NCBI GenBank assembly: GCA_963802905.1
Contig: CAWDKH010000024.1
Coordinates: 4,701 to 68,700, forward strand
Reading direction: 5' to 3'
Source: DASQFQ01 sp963802905
GTDB taxonomy: Bacteria; Actinomycetota; Thermoleophilia; Solirubrobacterales; Solirubrobacteraceae
DNA length: 64,000 nucleotides
The notes under the pieces: generated by a model
What the model was told of the DNA's origin: nothing
The model's input: only the letters and a program-made list of their open reading frames with translations
Database searches by the model: none
Position numbers and translations under genes: made by a program
Shown: positions 1-8,250 of the stretch, in pieces
Numbering within the stretch: the stretch's first letter is position 1
How the letters are laid out: the number at the start of each line of letters is the position of its first letter

Positions 1-390
1 CAGGCGCGCGTTCCACTTCGTCACCGGCTTCATGATCGAGACGATGTCGATGTACTGGTGGGACTCCTTGTGCATGCGCTCGAGGTCGCCCTGGCCGGTC
101 AGGGCGACGAGCGGCGAGCGGTCGAGGAAGGCGTCGGCGACCGCGGTGATCAGGTTCGTGGCGCCCGGGCCGAGCGTGCCGAGGCAGACGCCGGCGCGCT
201 GCGTGAGCCGGCCGTACATGTCAGCCATGTAGGCCCCGCCCTGTTCGTGTCGAACGGGGATGAAGTCGATAGAGGAGTTAGCCAGCGATTCATTGAGATC
301 CAGGGTCTCCTCACCCGGGATACCGAAGACGTACTTGACCCCCTCGACCTCCAAGCACTCCACGAACAGGTCCGACGCCTTGCGCTCCAT
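1..390 (-). CDS. Acetolactate synthase-like ThDP-dependent enzyme (N-terminal part, runs off window)
   Basis: The 130 visible residues begin MERKASDLFVECLEVEGVKY and continue into the typical start of the ThDP-binding PYR domain: FGIPGEETLDL, then RHEQGGAYMADMYGR with the glutamate that activates the thiazolium ring, then the GPGATNLITAVADAF segment. This matches the large subunit of acetohydroxyacid synthase and its AlsS/sulfoacetaldehyde-type relatives, which join two 2-oxo acids after decarboxylation. The substrate cannot be told from this part. The start ATG is preceded by a GGAGGGGAG ribosome site. The gene is divergent from the SpoIID-like gene. The C-terminal two thirds lie outside the window. 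Confidence 0.85.
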   Translation of the reverse strand, partial: MERKASDLFVECLEVEGVKYVFGIPGEETLDLNESLANSSIDFIPVRHEQGGAYMADMYGRLTQRAGVCLGTLGPGATNLITAVADAFLDRSPLVALTGQGDLERMHKESHQYIDIVSIMKPVTKWNARL

Positions 391-449
391 TGCCCGAAAC
401 TTCTCCCCTCCGACGGTGTCGGGCTAACGTAGCCGTAGATCACGTTTTC

Positions 450-1880
450 ATGCGCGCTCGGACCTTCCTGCTCACCCTCATCGCTCTCTGCCTGCTGCCC
501 GCGGGGACGGCGGCGGCTGCCTCGTCGAAGTTCACGATCCGCGGCGCCGGCTTCGGCCACGGCGTCGGGATGAGCCAGTACGGGGCCTACGGCTTCGCGC
601 AGAACGGCAGCGCCTACCGCGACATCCTCGCCCACTACTACACGGGCACCGCGATCGGGGCGGTCGACGGCAACCAGCGGGTGCGCGTGCTGCTGCAGTC
701 GGTGCGGGGCTCCGCGTCGTTCACCGGCGCTGTGCGCGCGGGCCGGCGGCGGCTCTCGTCGCGCAAGACCTACTTCGTGCGCCGCCGGGGTGCGGCCGTG
801 CAGCTGCGCTCCGCGCGCGGCAAGCGGCTCGGCACCTACAGCGCGCTGCGCGTGACCGGCCGCGGGGGCATGGTCACGCTGCGCGGCCGCGCGGCAAACG
901 GGCGCGTCAACGGCGCCTACCGCGGCGCGATCGACTTCAGCCCCGGGGCGTTCTCCGGCGTCGACGCCATCAACGCGCTCGCGCTCGACACCTACCTGCG
1001 CGGCGTGGTGCCGGACGAGTCGCCGCCGTCGTGGCCGATCGAGGCGCTGAAGGCGCAGGCCGTGGCCGCCCGCACCTACGCGATCGCGACGATGAAGCCG
1101 GGCGCCGGCTTCGACCTCTACCCCGACACGCGCTCGCAGGTCTACGGCGGCGTCGCGGCCGAGGAGGCCTCGACCAACCAGGCGATCGCCGAGACGCGCG
1201 GCGAGGTCGTCACCTACAACGGCGCGCCGGTCGTCACCTTCTTCTTCTCCACCTCGGGCGGACGCACCGAGGACGTCGAGAACACGCCGCTGGGCAACGA
1301 GCCGCAGCCGTGGCTGAAGTCCGTCGACGATCCCTACGACGACGCCTCCCCGCGCCACCGCTGGGGCCCGATCCGGATGACGCTCGCGCGCGCCGACGCC
1401 AAGCTCGGCTCGCTGGTCAAGGGCAAGTTCCGCGGCATCGAGGTCGTGCAGCGCGGCAAGTCGCCGCGGATCGTCGAGGCCGACGTGATCGGCAGCCGCG
1501 GGCGCACGCGCGTGACCGGCGGGCAGCTGCGGGCGCGCTTCGGCCTGTTCGACACGTGGGCGTTCTTCACCTCGATCAGCACCGGCGAGGAGCCGCCGCC
1601 CGAGCCCGAGGCGCCCGAGGGCCCGCCGACCGGCGGGACCGAGCCGTTCGGCTCCGCCGCGTGGCTGCGCCCCCACGTCATCAGCCGGCTCACCGGCCGC
1701 GTGCTGCCGGTGCTCAAGAGCGGGACCGCGCTCGTGCAGCGACGCGACGGCAAGACCTGGGTCACCGCCGGCACGGTCCACGTGCAACGCGGCGGGCGCT
1801 ACGCCTACGACGTCACCGTCCCGGGCGTCTACCGGGTCCGGTACCACGACGAGCACGGCCCCGCCGTCCGCGTCTCCTGA
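450..1880 (+). CDS. Secreted SpoIID/LytB-domain protein (putative peptidoglycan lytic enzyme)
   Basis: 476 residues from the ATG that opens a clear signal peptide (MRARTFLLTLIALCLLPAG, cleavage near AAAASS). An in-frame ATG 60 nt upstream would put the signal peptide in the wrong place. The N-terminal part has FGHGVGMSQYGA, a hallmark of SpoIID/amidase-enhancer proteins. The central SpoIID core follows (ALDTYLRGVVPDE, ALKAQAVAARTYA, FFSTSGG). Family members cleave or help cleave glycan strands of the cell wall. The last ~90 residues after a proline/glutamate-rich linker are a small beta-rich domain of unknown role. The stop overlaps the only possible start area of the next gene, so the two may be co-translated. 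Confidence 0.85.
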   Translation: MRARTFLLTLIALCLLPAGTAAAASSKFTIRGAGFGHGVGMSQYGAYGFAQNGSAYRDILAHYYTGTAIGAVDGNQRVRVLLQSVRGSASFTGAVRAGRRRLSSRKTYFVRRRGAAVQLRSARGKRLGTYSALRVTGRGGMVTLRGRAANGRVNGAYRGAIDFSPGAFSGVDAINALALDTYLRGVVPDESPPSWPIEALKAQAVAARTYAIATMKPGAGFDLYPDTRSQVYGGVAAEEASTNQAIAETRGEVVTYNGAPVVTFFFSTSGGRTEDVENTPLGNEPQPWLKSVDDPYDDASPRHRWGPIRMTLARADAKLGSLVKGKFRGIEVVQRGKSPRIVEADVIGSRGRTRVTGGQLRARFGLFDTWAFFTSISTGEEPPPEPEAPEGPPTGGTEPFGSAAWLRPHVISRLTGRVLPVLKSGTALVQRRDGKTWVTAGTVHVQRGGRYAYDVTVPGVYRVRYHDEHGPAVRVS

Positions 1881-2503
1881 TCTCCGCCGTCATCTTCGAC
1901 TGCGACGGGGTCCTGGTCGACTCCGAGGCGATCTCCAACCGGGTGCTCGCCGGTCTGCTGACCGAGATCGGCATACCGATGACGCCGGAGGCGTCGGTCG
2001 AGCAGTTCATGGGGCGGTCGTGGAAGAACGTCGTCGCCTATGCGGACGAGCGCGGCGGGCTGCCCGAGGGCTTCCGCCGCCGCTACCTCGACGGGATGTT
2101 CGCCGCCTTCGAGCAGGAGCTGCAGCCGGTGCCGGGGATCGTGGGCGCGCTCGACGCGATCACGCTGCCCAACTGCGTGGCCTCGAGCGCCTCGGTCGAG
2201 AAGATGCGCTTCACGCTCGGGCACACGGGGCTGTGGGACCGCTTCGAGGGCCGGATCTTCAGCGCCACCGAGGTCGAGCACGGCAAGCCGGCGCCCGACC
2301 TGTTCCTGCATGCCGCGGCGACGATGGGCTGGGAGCCCGCGGACTGCGCCGTGGTCGAGGACTCGCCGGCCGGCGTCGAGGCCGCGCTCCGGGCGGGCAT
2401 GACCGTGTTCGGCTACGCCGGGACCACGCCACGCGAGCGCCTCGACGGCGCCCGCGTCTTCGCCGACATGGCGGAGCTGCCGGGGCTGCTTCAGCCCTCG
2501 TAG
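1877..2503 (+). CDS. HAD-superfamily phosphatase (beta-phosphoglucomutase/phosphatase type)
   Basis: About 208 residues of a HAD hydrolase: motif I VIFDCDGVLVDSE, motif II threonine/serine region CVASSASVEKMRF, motif III lysine in HGKPAPDLFLHAA, motif IV VVEDSPAGVEAA. This is the GmhB/PGMB-like branch acting on small phosphorylated metabolites; the substrate is unknown. No ATG, GTG or TTG lies between the upstream stop and motif I in this frame. The first usable codons are CTG at 1877 (overlapping the spoIID-like stop) or ATC at 1880. The start is therefore uncertain. The 3' end overlaps the convergent MaoC gene by 13 bp. Confidence 0.75.
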   Translation: MISAVIFDCDGVLVDSEAISNRVLAGLLTEIGIPMTPEASVEQFMGRSWKNVVAYADERGGLPEGFRRRYLDGMFAAFEQELQPVPGIVGALDAITLPNCVASSASVEKMRFTLGHTGLWDRFEGRIFSATEVEHGKPAPDLFLHAAATMGWEPADCAVVEDSPAGVEAALRAGMTVFGYAGTTPRERLDGARVFADMAELPGLLQPS

Positions 2504-2949
2504 AGCCGCGCGAGCGTCTCCGCGACGCACACCGGCTTCTCGCTGCCCTCGTGCTCGAACGTGAGCTGGAGCGTGACCTGGGCGCCGCCCTGGATCGGCT
2601 CGACGCTCGCGAGCTTGGCGCTCATGCGCACCTTGCCGCCGACGGGCAGCGGAGCCGGGAAGCGGACCTTGTTGAGCCCGTAGTTGACGCCGAACGCGAA
2701 GCCCTCGAACTTGAGGATCTGCTCGGAGAACCTGGGCGCCAGCGAAAGCGTGTAGTAGCCGTGGGCGATCGTGCCACCGAACGGCGTGTCCTTCGCGCGC
2801 TCGACGTCCACGTGGATCCACTGGTGGTCGCCGGTGACGTCCGCGAAGGTGTCGATGTCCTTCTGGGTGACCTCGAACCAGTCGCTGGTGCCGAGGTCCT
2901 GGCCCTCGGCCTCCGTGAGCTGTTCGAGGCCGGTGATCGTCGTCGTCAT
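2491..2949 (-). CDS. MaoC-family (R)-specific enoyl-CoA hydratase-like protein
   Basis: 152 residues of a single hot-dog fold. It has the hydratase-2 signature: D-FADVTGDHQWIHVD (the Asp/His catalytic pair) followed by FGGTIAHGYYTLSL. Family members add water to trans-2-enoyl-CoA in fatty acid or polyhydroxyalkanoate metabolism. No partner gene nearby fixes the pathway. The start ATG is 7 nt downstream of TATAGT on the minus strand with no obvious Shine-Dalgarno, so the message is probably leaderless. Confidence 0.85.
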   Translation of the reverse strand: MTTTITGLEQLTEAEGQDLGTSDWFEVTQKDIDTFADVTGDHQWIHVDVERAKDTPFGGTIAHGYYTLSLAPRFSEQILKFEGFAFGVNYGLNKVRFPAPLPVGGKVRMSAKLASVEPIQGGAQVTLQLTFEHEGSEKPVCVAETLARLYEG

Positions 2950-2956
2950 GCGCGGC

Positions 2957-2966
2957 ACTATAGGTT
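2957..2966. promoter_or_regulatory. Overlapping divergent -10 elements for MaoC and exonuclease genes
   Basis: On the minus strand TATAGT (2962 to 2957) ends 7 nt before the MaoC ATG. On the plus strand TAGGTT (2961-2966) ends 7 nt before the exonuclease ATG. The two hexamers share two bases, and the whole intergenic space is only 24 bp. Spacing fits transcripts that start at the A of each ATG. Confidence 0.55.
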
Positions 2967-2973
2967 GCGGTTG

Positions 2974-3834
2974 ATGGCCGGACCGCTGCTCGTCGCCGAC
3001 GCTCCACACCTGCTCTACCGCGCGTTCTACGCGCTGCCGGATTCGATCACCGGCCCGGACGACCAGCCGGTCAACGCGCTGCTGGGCTCGGTCAACGTGA
3101 CGCTGCAGGTGATCGAGGAGCACGCGCCGCGCGCGATCGTCATGTGCTTCGGCGCCGAGGCGGCCGACTACCGGACCGACGCGTTCCCCGCCTACCACGC
3201 CGACCGCCCGCCGATGCCGGACGGGCTGGCGGTGCAGTGGGCGAAGGCGCCGGCGCTGTACGAGGCGTTCGGCTGGACCGTGCTCGACCACGACGGGCTC
3301 GAGGCCGACGATCTCCTGCACTCGCTCGCGCTCGACGAGGAGCGGGCGGGCGGCAAGGCGCTGATCTTCACCGGCGACCGCGACCTCTTCCAGTGCGCGA
3401 CCGAGAACGTCCACATCCTCATGCAGCAGGCGCGCAAGGGGTTCACCGAGATGGGGCCCGAGGAGGTGCGCGAGCGCTACGGCATCGGGCCCGAGCAGGT
3501 GCCGGACTTCATCGCGCTGCGCGGCGACCCGTCCGACGGCCTCCCGGGGGCGAAGGGCATCGGCGCCAAGACCGCGGCCGACATCCTCCAGCGCAAGGGC
3601 GACCTCGAGCACGCGATCCTCGGCGCGATCCGCGAGAAGCCGTCGGTGCGGCGCGCGCTGATCGAGCAGGCCGACGAGCTGCGCTCGTTCAAGGAGATCG
3701 CGACGCTGGTGGAGGTCGAGCTCGACACGGTCGAGGACCGCGAGAGCGACTGGGCCGGCGGGGCCAAGGCCGCGCGCGAGCTGGGGATGAACCGGCTCGC
3801 CGAGCGGCTGGAGAAGCTCGCCGACGACCACTGA
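2974..3834 (+). CDS. 5'-3' exonuclease (Pol I N-terminal domain / flap endonuclease family)
   Basis: 286 residues matching the stand-alone form of the DNA polymerase I 5'-nuclease domain. Visible metal-binding acidic residues lie in VADAPHLLYRAFY, GLEADDLLHSLA and FTGDRDLFQ. The helix-three-turn-helix DNA clamp is at LRGDPSDGLPGAKGIGAKTA. Such proteins remove RNA primers or 5' flaps. The length agrees with actinobacterial homologues, which are usually encoded in addition to full polA. Start chosen at the ATG 7 nt after TAGGTT. Confidence 0.85.
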   Translation: MAGPLLVADAPHLLYRAFYALPDSITGPDDQPVNALLGSVNVTLQVIEEHAPRAIVMCFGAEAADYRTDAFPAYHADRPPMPDGLAVQWAKAPALYEAFGWTVLDHDGLEADDLLHSLALDEERAGGKALIFTGDRDLFQCATENVHILMQQARKGFTEMGPEEVRERYGIGPEQVPDFIALRGDPSDGLPGAKGIGAKTAADILQRKGDLEHAILGAIREKPSVRRALIEQADELRSFKEIATLVEVELDTVEDRESDWAGGAKAARELGMNRLAERLEKLADDH

Positions 3835-3879
3835 GGACTACCGCAGCGCTGCAGATGCCGGTAGCGTCGCGGGAGCGCG

Positions 3880-6639
3880 ATGGGCCCCATCCTGGTCGGC
3901 CGAGAGCAAGACGTGGCGGTGGCGCTCGAGAGCCTCGAGCTGCTCGCCGCGGGGCCCAGCGCGCTCGCGATCGAGGGCGAGGCGGGCATCGGCAAGAGCG
4001 CGCTGTGGCAGCTCGCGGTCGGTGCCGCGCGTGAGCACGGACTGCGGGTGCTCGAAGCGCGCCCGTCGGAGGCCGAGCGCGCACTCTCCTACGCGGCGCT
4101 CGGCGACCTGCTGCGCCCCGCGCTCGACGCGATCGAGGGGCTGCCGGAACCGCAGCGACGAGCGCTCGAGGTCGCGCTGCTGGTCGCCGACCCCGACGGC
4201 GCCGGGCCCGACCAGCGGGCGATCGCCGTCGCGACGCTCGGCGCACTGCAGACGCTGAGCGCCGAGCGGCCGGTGGCGCTCGCGATCGACGACGTGCAAT
4301 GGCTCGACGCGGACTCCGCGCGGGCGCTCACGTTCGCACTGCGGCGGCTCGCCGCCGAGCCGCTGCTCGCCCTGCTGGCGCGGCGCGGCGACCGGCCCGC
4401 GGCGCTGCCGCTCGGGCTCGACGCGTGGGACGAAGGGCGCGTCCTGCGCGTGCGGCTCGCGCCACTTGGGCCGACGGACATGCACACGCTGCTCGCCGAG
4501 CGGCTCGGGCTGCGGCTCGCGCGGCCGCTGCTCCTCCGCGTCCATGCCGCCGCGGCGGGCAACCCCCTGTACGGGCTCGAGCTGGGCCGTGCCCTGCTCC
4601 GGCATGAGGGCCGGCTCGCCCCGACGGCGGCGCTGCCGGAGCCCGAGACGCTCGAAGGCGTCGTCGCCGAGCGGCTGGACGCGCTCTCGTCAGCCGCCCA
4701 GTTGGCGCTCGCCGCCGTGGCGGCGCTGGCGGAGCCACGCCCAGCGGTGGTCGGCGCGGTCACGGACGAAACGGCGGGCGGGCTTGAGGAGGCGCTGGAG
4801 AGCGGGGTGCTTCAGCTCCACGACGAGCGCCTGCAGCTCGCGCACCCGCTGTTCGGCTCGGTGGCCGCGGCGCGCTTGCGGCCCGACCGCCGCCGCGACC
4901 TGCACCGCCGGCTGGCCGAGCTGGTCGACGACTTCGAACAGCACGCGCTGCACATCGCGCTCGCCGCCGAGGCACCCGACCGCGACGCATCGCAGGTCGT
5001 GGCGGAGGCGGCGCGCCGCGCCGGGGCGCGCGGTGCGCCTGACGCCGCACTCCAGCTCGTCGAGCACGCGCTGCGGCTCGCGCCCGCCGAGCCCGCTGCC
5101 GCGCGCGCCGGGCTGTGGATCGAAGCCTCCGACCTCGCGTTCGCCGCCGGCGACACGGAGCGCGCGAACCGGCTGCTGCGCGACGCGCTCGAGCTCGCCG
5201 AGCCCGCCCAGCGGTCCTCAGTGCTCGCGCGCCTCGCGATGCTCGCCACCTACGACGGCAGCATCCGCGAGGCGCGGGACCTCGGTGAGCAGGCGCTGCG
5301 CGAGCTGGGCGATGACCCGGCCGCGCGCGTGGTCGTGCGACGCCGGCTCGCGCTCGCCCACCTGCTGCGCGCTGAGCTGGCGGACGCCGAGCGGCATGCG
5401 GCGAGCGCGGCGGAGCTCGCGGAAGCCTCCGAGCCGCGCGAGTCGGCGGCGCGCGCGCTCGCCAACCTGGCGTGCATCCAGGCCCTCCGCGGCCGTTGGG
5501 CCGACGCGTCGCCGAACATCGATCGCGCGCTCGCGCTCGAGGGCGCCCCTGGGGTCGCCTCGATCGACGACTCGCCGAGCGCCGTCGCCGGGCTGATGCT
5601 GATGTACCAGGGCGAGCTCGCCGCCGCGCGCTCGCGGCTCCGGCACGCACTCGCGCAAGCCCAGGCCGCCGGCGGCGACCCGCTCAGTACCGGCCTGCTG
5701 TTCGCGCTCAGCGACCTCGAGAGCCGGGCCGGGCGCTTCCACGAGGCGCGTGCGCTGGCCCTCCGCGGCCTGACCGCGTCGGAGCAGACGGATCAGCGGA
5801 CGGAGCGGAGCGTCCTCCTGTTTGCGCAGGCGCTCGCCGAGGCGCACCTCGGCGTGGGCGACGGCGGGCTCGCCGCCGCGGAGGAGGGGCTGGCCATCGC
5901 CGAGCGCGCGGAGCACCGGTTCGCCGCGGCGCAGAACCGCTGGGCGCTCGGGCACCTCGCGCTCTCCGCCGGGCGGGCGGACGCGGCCTGGGCCGCGCTC
6001 GAGCCCGCGGTGACCCTGCTGCGCGAGGGCGACGTGGGCGAGCCAGGCGTGATCCCCGTCCACGCGGAGGCCATCGACGCGCTGCTCATGCTCGGCGACG
6101 TCGAGCGGGCGCGCACGCTCGTGGCGGAACTCCACGCGACGGCTCGCTGGCCGTGGCTGCGCGCCGCCGCGGCTCGCTGCCGCGGGCTGCTGCTGGCGGC
6201 CGAGGGGGACACGGAGACCGCGCTGCGCGAACTCGCCGATGCACTCGAGCAACACCGCGCGCTCGACATGCCGTTCGCGCTGGCGCGCACCGAGCTCGCG
6301 CTCGGGAGCGCACAGCGGCGTGCCAAGCAGCGCGCTGCCGCGCGGGCGTCGCTGGCGCAAGCCGAGGCGGCGTTCGAGGCGCTCGGTGCGGAGCGGTGGG
6401 CCGAGCGCGCCCGCGGCGAAGCGGCGCGGCTCGCCGGCCGCCGGCCGAGCGACGACGCCGGCCTGACCGCGACCGAGCGCGGCGTGGCCGAGCTCGCCGC
6501 GGCGGGGCGGTCGAACCGCGAGATCGCCGGCGAGCTGTTCGTCTCCGAGCGCACGGTCGAGGCCAACCTCACGCGCGTCTACCGCAAGCTCGGCGTGCGC
6601 TCCCGAACCGAGCTCGCGCGGCGCCTCCCCCCGGCTTAG
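3880..6639 (+). CDS. LAL-type LuxR transcriptional regulator with AAA ATPase and TPR-like middle
   Basis: 919 residues. The N-terminal AAA module begins with LVGRE and carries Walker A GEAGIGKS at residues 33-40 and Walker B region LAIDDVQWLDADSARAL. A long alanine/leucine-rich helical-repeat region follows. It ends with a LuxR/GerE HTH of about 60 residues (LTATERGVAELAAAGRSNRE, SERTVEANLTRVYRKLGV). This layout is the MalT/LAL family: a signal-gated STAND ATPase that activates transcription. No ligand or target can be named. TAGCGT lies 12 nt and GGGAG about 5 nt before the ATG. The gene has no same-strand operon partner with close spacing. Confidence 0.85.
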   Translation: MGPILVGREQDVAVALESLELLAAGPSALAIEGEAGIGKSALWQLAVGAAREHGLRVLEARPSEAERALSYAALGDLLRPALDAIEGLPEPQRRALEVALLVADPDGAGPDQRAIAVATLGALQTLSAERPVALAIDDVQWLDADSARALTFALRRLAAEPLLALLARRGDRPAALPLGLDAWDEGRVLRVRLAPLGPTDMHTLLAERLGLRLARPLLLRVHAAAAGNPLYGLELGRALLRHEGRLAPTAALPEPETLEGVVAERLDALSSAAQLALAAVAALAEPRPAVVGAVTDETAGGLEEALESGVLQLHDERLQLAHPLFGSVAAARLRPDRRRDLHRRLAELVDDFEQHALHIALAAEAPDRDASQVVAEAARRAGARGAPDAALQLVEHALRLAPAEPAAARAGLWIEASDLAFAAGDTERANRLLRDALELAEPAQRSSVLARLAMLATYDGSIREARDLGEQALRELGDDPAARVVVRRRLALAHLLRAELADAERHAASAAELAEASEPRESAARALANLACIQALRGRWADASPNIDRALALEGAPGVASIDDSPSAVAGLMLMYQGELAAARSRLRHALAQAQAAGGDPLSTGLLFALSDLESRAGRFHEARALALRGLTASEQTDQRTERSVLLFAQALAEAHLGVGDGGLAAAEEGLAIAERAEHRFAAAQNRWALGHLALSAGRADAAWAALEPAVTLLREGDVGEPGVIPVHAEAIDALLMLGDVERARTLVAELHATARWPWLRAAAARCRGLLLAAEGDTETALRELADALEQHRALDMPFALARTELALGSAQRRAKQRAAARASLAQAEAAFEALGAERWAERARGEAARLAGRRPSDDAGLTATERGVAELAAAGRSNREIAGELFVSERTVEANLTRVYRKLGVRSRTELARRLPPA

Positions 6640-6783
6640 GCCCCCCGCGGTCCCGGCCAAACCATGTGGGTTCCCCCACTTTCGCGTGCGAGCGGCGGAC
6701 CGTAGGTTCCGTCGCACATCGATCCGCGACCACCGTCCAGCGCCCGCGGATCCCGATCGCCCACAGGGGCACCGGAGGTCCTC

Positions 6784-7107
6784 ATGCTCGTCCACCGACG
6801 CATTACGCGTTCGCTCGCCCTCGTCTGCGCCACGGCCGCCGTCGCGGCAGCCCCCTCGACCGCGCTCGCGCGGCCGGCGTTCGACGCGCCGCAGCCGGCG
6901 TCCAACCCGCCCGGGCACCCGGGGAGCAACGGCAGCCGCGGCGCCACCGCGGAGCCCCAGACCGTCGTGCGCGAGGTCCAGACCGGCGGCGACCAGACCG
7001 TCGCGCTCGTCCTCTCGGGCACCGCGCTGCTCGTCGCTGTCGCCGGCGCCGGCGTCGCCGGCCAGTCGCGCCGCCGCGTGGGCCGCCTCGCCCACCCGCA
7101 GGTCTGA
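6784..7107 (+). CDS. Small secreted/membrane-anchored protein of unknown function
   Basis: 107 residues. There is a signal peptide (MLVHRRITRSLALVCATAAV, likely cut after STALA), a Pro/Gly/Asn-rich stretch at about 35-55, one hydrophobic segment (TVALVLSGTALLVAVAGAGV) near 70-90 and a short basic tail. It therefore probably sits in the membrane with a short extracellular linker. GGAGG is 5 nt before the ATG. I do not recognise the family. Confidence 0.65.
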   Translation: MLVHRRITRSLALVCATAAVAAAPSTALARPAFDAPQPASNPPGHPGSNGSRGATAEPQTVVREVQTGGDQTVALVLSGTALLVAVAGAGVAGQSRRRVGRLAHPQV

Positions 7108-7120
7108 CCTTCAGGCCGTG

Positions 7121-7372
7121 ATGGGGCTCTACCTCGTCGAGTCCTTCGTCGGAGGCGCGACGGCGGTCGACTGCGCGGCGCGGGCCGGACTGGCCCGTGC
7201 CGCCGCGGTCGATGCCGGGCGCGAAGGAGCGGCCGTGCGCTTCGTCGACTGGATGCTCGTCCCTGAAGACGAGATCTGCTTCTACTTCTTCACCGCCGGC
7301 TCGCGCGCGGACGTCGCCCGCGTCAGCGAGCACGCGGGTCTCGGTCACGACCGGATCGTCGCGGCGCTGTGA
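7121..7372 (+). CDS. DUF4242-like small protein
   Basis: 83 residues beginning MGLYLVESFVGGATAVDCAA, with a central WMLVPEDEICFYFFTAGSRA and a final helix. The pattern (MxLYLVE start, alternating charged strand, C-terminal ADVARVSEHAGL helix) matches the DUF4242 ferredoxin-like-fold family, to which nickel-binding SCO4226 of Streptomyces belongs. Metal binding is not evident here because few His residues are present. A GTG one codon upstream is also possible. It sits 13 nt after the preceding small secreted protein. Confidence 0.6.
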   Translation: MGLYLVESFVGGATAVDCAARAGLARAAAVDAGREGAAVRFVDWMLVPEDEICFYFFTAGSRADVARVSEHAGLGHDRIVAAL

Positions 7373-7377
7373 CGGGG

Positions 7378-8241
7378 TCAGGCGCTGTCCGCTCGGGTCC
7401 CGCCCGGGCGGACGGCGTCGCCACCCGCCTCGCGCGCCTGGCCGAGCCAGCGGTCGACGCGCAGCTTGAACTCGCTCGCGTCCTCGCCGAGCCAGCCCGC
7501 CCAGCCCACCGAGGCGGTCAGCTCGACGGTCTCCGCTCCGACCGTGAACGGGGCGGCGGAGATGCAGCGGCGCAGGCGCTCGGCGGCGCGGTGGGTGCCG
7601 TCGCGGTCGGTGTCGGGGAGCATCATCAGGAACTCGTCGCGCTCCCAGCGGACGATCACGTCGCCGCTGCGCAGCGTGCGGGCGAGGCGCGCGCCGGCGT
7701 CGTGGAGGACGGCGTTGAGTCCCTCCGGCGGCAGTGCGTCGAGCCCGTCGAGCCCGGCCTTGACCAGCGCGAGCGCGTGCCCGTGGCGGGTCGAGCGGGC
7801 GACGAAGAGGTCGAGCTCGCGCTCGCCGAGGCGGCGGTTGCCGAGGCCCGTGACCGGGTCCGTGAGTCCCTCGGGCTCTGACTCGGCGTCGCGGCTGCGC
7901 TTGACGGCGAGCGCGCCCGCCACCGCAGCCATCAGCTCGCCCGGGTCGACGGGATCCTGCAGGCACGTGTGCGCTCCCGCGCGCAGCAGCGACGCCCGGA
8001 CCTTCGGCGGCGCGGAGCCGCTGAGCACGATCACGGGCGCGACCGGCACGTGCGCCCGCCGCTCCAGCGCGGCGAGCACCGCAGCGGCGGGATCCGCGCG
8101 GACGACGACGATGACGTCAGGCACCGGCCCGAGCGCCTCCGCGGGTAACCGCGCGTCGGCGTCGTGGCCTTCCGCGCCGAGCGCACGTACGAGCGGTTCG
8201 TGGCCGCCCTCAGCGACAACGAGAACGCGGCCTCCGTCCAT
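7378..8241 (-). CDS. Degenerate GGDEF-domain protein with pseudo-receiver domain
   Basis: 287 residues. The first ~115 look like a response-regulator fold (RVLVVAEGG start, PVIVLSGSAPPKVRASLLRA) but the phospho-acceptor aspartate position reads VIVVVRADP, so it is probably not phosphorylated. The second half is a GGDEF fold (DPVTGLGNRRL, LARTLRSGDVIVRW), but the active-site loop is ERDEF in place of GGDEF. The RxxD inhibitory-site motif (RSGD) is kept. This suggests a c-di-GMP sensor or regulator rather than a cyclase. The active alternative cannot be fully excluded. Convergent with the DUF4242 gene. Confidence 0.75.
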   Translation of the reverse strand: MDGGRVLVVAEGGHEPLVRALGAEGHDADARLPAEALGPVPDVIVVVRADPAAAVLAALERRAHVPVAPVIVLSGSAPPKVRASLLRAGAHTCLQDPVDPGELMAAVAGALAVKRSRDAESEPEGLTDPVTGLGNRRLGERELDLFVARSTRHGHALALVKAGLDGLDALPPEGLNAVLHDAGARLARTLRSGDVIVRWERDEFLMMLPDTDRDGTHRAAERLRRCISAAPFTVGAETVELTASVGWAGWLGEDASEFKLRVDRWLGQAREAGGDAVRPGGTRADSA

Positions 8242-8250
8242 CCGCCAACC

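Noticed and set aside
5218..7095. Long open frame antisense to the LuxR regulator (625 codons)
   Set aside because: It is low-complexity Arg/Ala/Gly coding without motifs, produced by high GC on the opposite strand of a well-supported gene.
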